This document shows, in pieces, positions 6,014 through 6,094 of a stretch of 6,094 bases of DNA. Every line of letters begins with the position of its first letter. Position 1 is the first letter of the stretch. This stretch comes from Bacteroidota bacterium (GTDB taxonomy: Bacteria; Bacteroidota; Bacteroidia; B-17B0; Aurantibacillaceae). The position numbers and the translations under genes were made by a program. The stretch covers positions 1 to 6,094 of the forward strand of contig SYEI01000246.1 of NCBI GenBank assembly GCA_005800865.1, read 5' to 3'. Under the pieces are notes generated by a model. It was not told the origin of the DNA. It did no database searches and saw only the letters and a program-made list of their open reading frames with translations.

Positions 6014-6094
6014 TTAAATTGGTTTATTGAAAATTGCATTTATTTTTTCAGCATAATCATACGAATCATCAATAAAAAAATTTAATTCAGGAAC
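6014..6094 (-). CDS. rbfA: Ribosome-binding factor A, C-terminal 26 residues only
   Basis: On the minus strand from the right edge, 26 codons run to TAA at 6016-6014, with a second stop (TGA) directly after it. The peptide begins VPELNFFIDDSYDYAEKI and ends NKPI. VPEL-x-FF-x-DDS with a following D-Y-x-E-x-I is the conserved end of RbfA, the small KH-like protein that binds the 30S subunit and helps 16S rRNA 5'-end maturation, notably in the cold. Most of the gene, including its start, lies outside the window. I recall rbfA being followed by a LolE-like permease on the same strand in many Bacteroidota, which fits the permease at 3872-5101. The fragment is short, but the motif is distinctive. 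Confidence 0.78.
   Translation of the reverse strand, partial: VPELNFFIDDSYDYAEKINAIFNKPI

Overview
The window looks like chromosomal DNA of a Bacteroidota bacterium, most likely Flavobacterium or a close relative. The evidence is AT-rich DNA, A-rich leaders without clear Shine-Dalgarno sites, promoter elements close to the Bacteroidota consensus (TTG / TAnnTTTG), and two secreted proteins of the type IX secretion system (T9SS) style. The genus is an inference from gene style, not from a database match.

Layout. (1) Positions 1-2644, minus strand: the first 881 codons of a very large secreted protein that runs off the left edge. It has a signal peptide, a choice-of-anchor L domain, two divergent Ig-like modules and then a tandem array of about 76-residue Ig-like modules (five full and one cut by the edge). 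Because it has no stop inside the window it is easily missed, and plus-strand open frames over it are antisense shadows. (2) 2645-2904: divergent promoter region. (3) 2905-3768, plus strand: a CvfB-type RNA-binding protein with S1/OB domains and a winged helix. (4) 3769-3871: a short convergent gap filled by a nested palindromic, REP-like element. (5) 3872-5101, minus strand: a LolC/LolE-like FtsX-family ABC permease, apparently with a TTG start. (6) 5102-5250: divergent promoter region. (7) 5251-5946, plus strand: a small secreted protein with a T9SS type A sorting domain. (8) 5959-6000: a strong, near-symmetric terminator hairpin. (9) 6014-6094, minus strand: the last 26 codons of rbfA, running off the right edge.

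How they fit together. rbfA and the permease lie on the same strand and are probably old chromosomal neighbours; the small T9SS cargo gene sits between them in the opposite orientation, with its own promoter and terminator, and looks like an insertion. The two secreted-protein genes have similar start regions (same -7-to-ATG spacing, a shared ACATCAT leader motif, ATG followed by an A-run), which hints at common expression signals. CvfB, RbfA and the permease are housekeeping functions: RNA binding, 30S maturation and envelope lipoprotein or FtsX-type transport.

No stretch over 300 bases lacks a gene. I see no tRNA, rRNA, CRISPR array, transposase or defence system, and nothing that supports a wholly new multi-gene system. 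The most notable items are the repeat-built surface protein, the nested palindrome and the inserted T9SS gene.
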